Source of the DNA: DATJYV01 sp035499415
GTDB taxonomy: Bacteria > Bacteroidota > Ignavibacteria > UBA10030
NCBI GenBank assembly: GCA_035499415.1
Contig: DATJYV010000173.1
Coordinates: 1 to 9,912 of the forward strand
Length of the DNA stretch: 9,912 nt
Direction of reading: 5' to 3'
Position 1 is the stretch's first letter. Every line of letters starts with the position of its first letter. Position numbers and translations under genes: made by a program. The notes under the pieces are model-generated. The model ran no database searches. It was not told the origin of the DNA and saw nothing but the letters and a program-made list of their open reading frames with translations. This document shows positions 7,000 through 9,912 of this stretch, piece after piece.

Positions 7000-7859
7000 C
7001 GCCTCACGGGAGCCGGCGGGAGTGAATCCAAATCGATCGTGCCGACGAAGGCGACAAAGCCGTTCCGCCGCGCCGAATCCGCGACCGCCGCACGGACCGT
7101 TGAATCACCGGTGGGGGCGTAGTCGATGTCAAGAATTTTCATGCCGTTCCGTTCGCTTATCCCGCGAAGCTCCTTCGCCCGTTCGCTCGATTCCGCCGCC
7201 GGCCTCACGAAATAGTTTTTCGAGCCGAAATCGTACGAGCTGAAGACGCTCTCGGCACAGAGGGCGTCGACCTCGTCCCGCACGCGGCCCGCAAGAAATG
7301 CGCCGCCGTTCATGATGATGATCTTGTCGGGATACGCTGATCGAATGCGCTTGATGAGGTCCACGACTCCGTCGCTCATCTCAGGAAAAAGGCCGGGGCT
7401 GGCGACGTCCACCATGTCGAGGAAGAGCCCGGCATACGGCCTCCTGAAAATTCGCGGAATAATTTTTTCGACCAGAAGTTTCTGCCATCCCTCGTTTCTC
7501 ACGTCGAGGTACGAATGGCCCGCCCAGTTCGGATTGGCCCCCTTCAGCCATTCTTTTCTGACCTCGGACCGGTACCACCGATAATCCTCCGCTTCGCCGA
7601 TGTTCACATACGCGACGGCGAGAGACCGTGTTGCGAAAAGGGAGTCCGGTTCTTCGTGCTGGGCCTGGTCCGGGTCGATGATCACGAGGTCATACGAGCG
7701 AAGCGCGGGCAGATGATATGTCCCGGAGAACTGCACGCCGAAATTCCGCACCTCGTGCAGAGCCTGGCGGGGCTGGAGGGTCGAATAGGAACTTCCCCCA
7801 TTGCACCAAAAATGAGACGAAACGAGGACGAGCAGAAGCGACGGTCGAAGAGCGTTCAT
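6996..7859 (-). CDS. Secreted GH114-like glycoside hydrolase (PelA N-terminal domain / TM1410 type)
   Basis: A 287-residue TIM-barrel-like protein. Residues 1-19 form an R-then-hydrophobic signal sequence (LRPSLLLVLVSS) ending near a cysteine; the context HFWC is a poor lipobox, so export is likely but lipidation doubtful. Family landmarks are YDLVIIDPDQ (56-65), VAYVNIGEAEDYR (82-94), AGLFLDMVD (143-151, with D148 and D151), IIMNGG (181-186) and CAESVFSSYDFG (201-212). This pattern fits endo-alpha-1,4-polygalactosaminidases (GH114), which form the hydrolase part of PelA. The carbohydrate deacetylase part of PelA is absent. Expected role: periplasmic or outer-surface cutting of the polymer. 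It is the first gene of the operon. The ATG at 7859 is the only reasonable start because an in-frame stop lies at 7878-7880; no Shine-Dalgarno sequence is seen. It ends in an ATGA overlap with the ATPase gene. Confidence 0.82.
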   Translation of the reverse strand: MNALRPSLLLVLVSSHFWCNGGSSYSTLQPRQALHEVRNFGVQFSGTYHLPALRSYDLVIIDPDQAQHEEPDSLFATRSLAVAYVNIGEAEDYRWYRSEVRKEWLKGANPNWAGHSYLDVRNEGWQKLLVEKIIPRIFRRPYAGLFLDMVDVASPGLFPEMSDGVVDLIKRIRSAYPDKIIIMNGGAFLAGRVRDEVDALCAESVFSSYDFGSKNYFVRPAAESSERAKELRGISERNGMKILDIDYAPTGDSTVRAAVADSARRNGFVAFVGTIDLDSLPPAPVRR

Positions 7860-7895
7860 CCGTTGGGGGAATCGATATCATGCTGTGGATACTGT

Positions 7896-7916
7896 CCTCC
7901 AAGGTGCAGATGGAGG
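7896..7916. repeat. Perfect inverted repeat in the operon leader
   Basis: CCTCCA (7896-7901) and TGGAGG (7911-7916) are perfect reverse complements separated by nine bases. The dyad lies between the predicted start site (about 7936) and the ATG at 7859. It could fold as a leader hairpin or bind a dimeric regulator. On the minus-strand transcript the 3' arm is a GGAGG sequence, which the hairpin would hide, but it is about 36 nt from the ATG, too far to be its ribosome binding site. Confidence 0.4.
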
Positions 7917-7942
7917 GAAGATGGGGTTTATCCCTGCGACAG

Positions 7943-7971
7943 AATATAATAGAATGGGGGTAGAACTTCAA
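7943..7971 (-). promoter_or_regulatory. Candidate sigma70-type promoter of the Pel-like operon
   Basis: On the minus strand TTGAAG (7971-7966) is followed after exactly 17 bases by TATATT (7948-7943). This matches the -35/-10 consensus at 4/6 and 5/6 positions. A transcript would start near 7936, leaving a leader of about 77 nt before the ATG at 7859. This is prediction by eye; if the organism uses a Bacteroidota-type -33/-7 consensus the call would be wrong. Confidence 0.4.
7945..7950 (+). promoter_or_regulatory. Candidate -10 element for the rightward receiver-Hpt operon
   Basis: A perfect TATAAT lies about 117 bases before the ATG at 8067. No good -35 hexamer is found 16-18 bases upstream, where the bases are G-rich. 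It shares bases with the -10 of the opposing promoter, so the two may compete. Confidence 0.25.
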
Positions 7972-8052
7972 CGAAACGCCTCCCGGGCGGCTTCGTGCGA
8001 ATCGAAAAAGTTTTCAGGCGCGAGACATTCCATCGAATCGAACCGTATATTC

Positions 8053-8063
8053 AAGGGGGGTGA
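8053..8063 (+). promoter_or_regulatory. Strong Shine-Dalgarno sequence of the receiver-Hpt gene
   Basis: AAGGGGGGTGA ends three bases before the ATG at 8067, with its GGGGTGA core correctly placed. This favours 8067 over the internal ATG at 8100, which lies at the start of the receiver's first strand. Confidence 0.65.
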
Positions 8064-8066
8064 CGC

Positions 8067-8861
8067 ATGCCCTCGCGTTTTCCTGCCCACGAAACAGTCA
8101 TGAATATCTTCGTTGCAGAATCGCAGCCCTTCACGGCCGATTCGACCCTTGCGCAGTTGGGCCGAATCGGTCAGCAAGCGCAGCTCTTCACGAACGCCGC
8201 CGATGTCATGGCGCGCACGTCGCAGGGTCGCGGGGGATTGATTATTGTCGACGTGGCGGGCGGGGGTGACACCGGGAAGGAGATGACACGGCAGATCCGG
8301 ATACTCGGAAAAGGGGGGATGCGGCCCAAGATTGTCGCCGTGACACGCGAGAAGTCGGGAAAAGAAGGAGAGCAATTTATCGCGGCGGGCATGGATGACT
8401 TTCTGATGCGGCCGGTACTTGCTGAGAAACTCCAAAGTGTTGTCCAACTCTGGGGCGAGAAGATTGAGGTCGACGCCGGCATGGGTGTTGTTTTCGATTC
8501 TCTGCGGTCGCGCCTCCGCGAGTTCGGTATCGATGAGGACCCGGTCGCCGTTGCGGAAATCGTGGGGGTTGCGATCCCTCAAATTCGGGAGAGGACGGTA
8601 GACCTCGACCTGAGCTACAAAAAATCAGACATCAAGGGATTTTATTCTGCCATCCACGGGCTCAAAGGCGGCTCCGGGGGGTTCGGAACTCCCGCATTCG
8701 TCGGGATGTGCACGCGGGTGGAGAAAGATGCCGGCGAGGGGGCCTTCGGGGTTTACGAATCGATCAAAGAAGAACTGCTGAAAGAATCGATGAACGTGCT
8801 GCGGGGATTGCGCATGGTCAAAGAGGAATATGAATCGAAGACGCCCAATCGCAACGAATGA
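8067..8861 (+). CDS. Degenerate response-regulator receiver fused to an Hpt phosphotransfer domain
   Basis: A 264-residue cytoplasmic signalling protein. Residues ~12-130 form a CheY-like receiver: NIFVAES (13-19), phosphoacceptor D62 in LIIVDVAGG (58-66), T93 in IVAVTRE, and FLMRPV (112-117). Two signature positions depart from consensus: the acidic pair is only E18 followed by serine, and the conserved lysine before proline is R115. Residues ~140-255 form a helical Hpt domain with phosphorylatable H197 in SAIHGLKGGSGGFG (194-207). Known for these families: Hpt relays phosphate between receivers. No histidine kinase or output domain is present, so the partners are elsewhere. The gene is divergent from the Pel-like operon, which suggests but does not prove a regulatory link. 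The start at 8067 is supported by the Shine-Dalgarno sequence; ATG at 8100 is the alternative. It ends in an ATGA overlap with the next gene. Confidence 0.85.
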   Translation: MPSRFPAHETVMNIFVAESQPFTADSTLAQLGRIGQQAQLFTNAADVMARTSQGRGGLIIVDVAGGGDTGKEMTRQIRILGKGGMRPKIVAVTREKSGKEGEQFIAAGMDDFLMRPVLAEKLQSVVQLWGEKIEVDAGMGVVFDSLRSRLREFGIDEDPVAVAEIVGVAIPQIRERTVDLDLSYKKSDIKGFYSAIHGLKGGSGGFGTPAFVGMCTRVEKDAGEGAFGVYESIKEELLKESMNVLRGLRMVKEEYESKTPNRNE

Positions 8862-9487
8862 AGGTGAATGATGTGACGATAAAACGATTTGGGTATTGGA
8901 TTGCGACCGTGGCTCTTTTCGGAGCCGCAGGGTATTCGGTTGCTCAAGTGCTTCAGGTCCTCGGCTTGATCAACTTCCCCATCGACGCGATCCTCATTTA
9001 TGGTTTCTCCCTTTGCATTGCCTTTCCGTTCACTCTCTCGATCCTTGCGCTCCATTACCTTGTTCCGTCCGAGAAGCGGTTCTGGACCCACGCATCGGTT
9101 CTTGCCTCCGTCATATACACTACATATGTTTCGCTCAATTATGTCGTTCAGCTCGCAACCGTCCTTCCGGCATCACTCCATGGTTCACTCGAACCGATCC
9201 GAATCCTCGACCAGACTCCTCATTCTCTTTTCTGGGATGTCGACGGGATCGGATACATCTTCATGGGGATTGCCGCATTCTTTGCGGCGCAGGTCTTTGA
9301 AAAGTCGGGCATGCCCGGCTGGACGCGCCGCTTCTTGCTCGCCCACGCTCTCGTCACTCCCTTGATCGCGGTCGTCTATTTCTATCCCACATTTTCCACA
9401 ACGCTTTTGATCATCGGTTCCCCGTGGATCGTCACGTCGACAGGATCGATCCTCCTCCTTGCCCTTCACTTTAGAAGGACTGGCTGA
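8858..9487 (+). CDS. Six-helix integral membrane protein of unknown function
   Basis: A 209-residue hydrophobic protein with about six predicted helices near residues 12-33, 43-67, 78-101, 128-147, 157-177 and 183-204. A short loop between helices 3 and 4 carries the acidic motif WDVDGIGY (126-133), and the C-terminus is short and basic (HFRRTG). I do not recognise the family. It is coupled to the receiver-Hpt gene by ATGA at 8858; an in-frame GTG at 8873, five bases after AAGGTGA, is an alternative start that would remove five residues. Co-expression with a phosphorelay protein allows a role as a membrane sensor or partner, but no sensor or catalytic motif is visible. It ends 40 bases before the converging YceI gene. 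Confidence 0.78.
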   Translation: MKVNDVTIKRFGYWIATVALFGAAGYSVAQVLQVLGLINFPIDAILIYGFSLCIAFPFTLSILALHYLVPSEKRFWTHASVLASVIYTTYVSLNYVVQLATVLPASLHGSLEPIRILDQTPHSLFWDVDGIGYIFMGIAAFFAAQVFEKSGMPGWTRRFLLAHALVTPLIAVVYFYPTFSTTLLIIGSPWIVTSTGSILLLALHFRRTG

Positions 9488-9527
9488 GTTCCATCCCTGA
9501 AATGCAGGTTTCGACTCATCTCTTGGG

Positions 9528-9912
9528 TCAGTTCTTCCAAACGAAAACAGCATTCAACGCAAAGGCGAGCTTGTCTTCCACGGGGATGAGGAGCAGCGCC
9601 GGGCGATCGACCTTGAATTCGGTAAGACTGATGTCAAATCCGCCGTGCACCTCAAGTCGTCCGGGGCTCCAAGCGAAGACCCCAGCCATCGTTACGGCTT
9701 TTGTCACTCCGTGGAAAGTGAGATTTCCCGCGACGAACAAGCTGTCTCCCTTTTCTGTGATCGTCGTGCTCGAAAAGCCCGCGTCGGGATAAGTAATCGC
9801 GTCGATCACCTCCATCGCGTGAGAGTCCCGATTCGAATTACCGCTGTCAAACGTTGTAACGTCAACACTGGCGGTTACGCCGGTGATTTTTCTGCTCAGC
9901 GGGTCGGCAACA
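9528..9912 (-). CDS. YceI-family protein, partial (N-terminus beyond right edge)
   Basis: The frame is open from the right edge (first full codon at 9911) to TGA at 9528-9530, about 127 codons. The pattern is that of the YceI lipocalin-like beta-barrel: ITGVTASVDVTTFDSGNSNR, then DSHAMEVIDAITYPDAGF, LFVAGNLTFHGVTKAVTM, and a C-terminal FDISLTEFKVDRP. YceI proteins are usually periplasmic and bind polyisoprenoids or other amphiphiles; functions vary. The signal peptide, if any, is outside the window, so location cannot be checked. The C-terminal strand ends in FVWKN. The ATG at 9815 is internal to the domain (the conserved DSHAM motif), so it is not the start. It converges with the membrane protein gene and is probably unrelated to the Pel-like operon. 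Confidence 0.88.
   Translation of the reverse strand, partial: VADPLSRKITGVTASVDVTTFDSGNSNRDSHAMEVIDAITYPDAGFSSTTITEKGDSLFVAGNLTFHGVTKAVTMAGVFAWSPGRLEVHGGFDISLTEFKVDRPALLLIPVEDKLAFALNAVFVWKN

Noticed and set aside
7918..7942. Riboswitch in the operon leader
   Set aside because: The leader is short and I see no core of a known riboswitch class; only simple complementary segments.
7690..7971. A 93-codon minus-strand frame overlapping the start of the GH114-like gene
   Set aside because: It covers the signal-peptide region of a recognised gene in another frame, would start at the -35 of the predicted promoter, and has no domain pattern.
7968..8582. A 204-codon minus-strand frame opposite the receiver-Hpt gene
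   Set aside because: The plus strand encodes recognisable receiver and Hpt motifs with a strong ribosome binding site; the opposite frame has none.
9488..9527. Possible bidirectional terminator between the converging genes
   Set aside because: Only a 4-bp CCTG/CAGG stem without a T-run is present; too weak to call.

Overview
The window comes from a fairly GC-rich bacterial genome with very compact gene packing. It looks like a diderm from the Bacteroidota/Ignavibacteriota side or a related candidate phylum. That placement is a guess from protein flavour, many starts without a Shine-Dalgarno sequence, and a YceI protein; nothing here fixes the taxonomy. No rRNA, tRNA, CRISPR array, transposase or phage gene is visible.

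Left and centre (1-7859, minus strand): one tightly packed operon of seven genes, read from 7859 down and running off the left edge. In transcription order it encodes a secreted PelA-type GH114-like glycoside hydrolase, an RsbW/SpoIIAB-like GHKL ATPase (switch kinase), a short PelF-like GT4 glycosyltransferase, a UDP-hexose (probably UDP-GlcNAc/UDP-GalNAc) 4-epimerase, full-length PelF, a PelG-like membrane transporter with an N-terminal extension, and an incomplete multi-pass membrane protein. The last gene is open for 449 codons to the window edge. The first four junctions are 4-nt stop/start overlaps (ATGA or GTGA), the pelF/pelG junction appears to overlap by about 14 nt, and pelG/membrane protein share one base (TAGTG). 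The set reads as a divergent Pel-like exopolysaccharide system: the epimerase makes the donor sugar, PelF and its paralogue polymerise, PelG exports, and the GH114-like protein trims. PelB, PelC, PelD and PelE are not visible but could lie beyond position 1.

Divergent intergenic region (7860-8066): a candidate minus-strand promoter (7943-7971) shares its -10 bases with a plus-strand TATAAT. A perfect 6-bp inverted repeat (7896-7916) sits in the predicted operon leader, and a strong Shine-Dalgarno sequence precedes the rightward gene.

Right (8067-9912): a rightward pair made of a degenerate receiver-Hpt signalling protein and a six-helix membrane protein of unknown function, coupled by an ATGA overlap. 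A YceI-family protein converges from the right; its N-terminus is outside the window.

The most notable feature is a Pel-like polysaccharide operon carrying two PelF-type glycosyltransferases and a switch-kinase-like ATPase inserted by overlapping stop/start codons, next to a divergent phosphorelay-type protein. This suggests signal control of polysaccharide synthesis that differs from the PelD/c-di-GMP scheme, but that link is inference.
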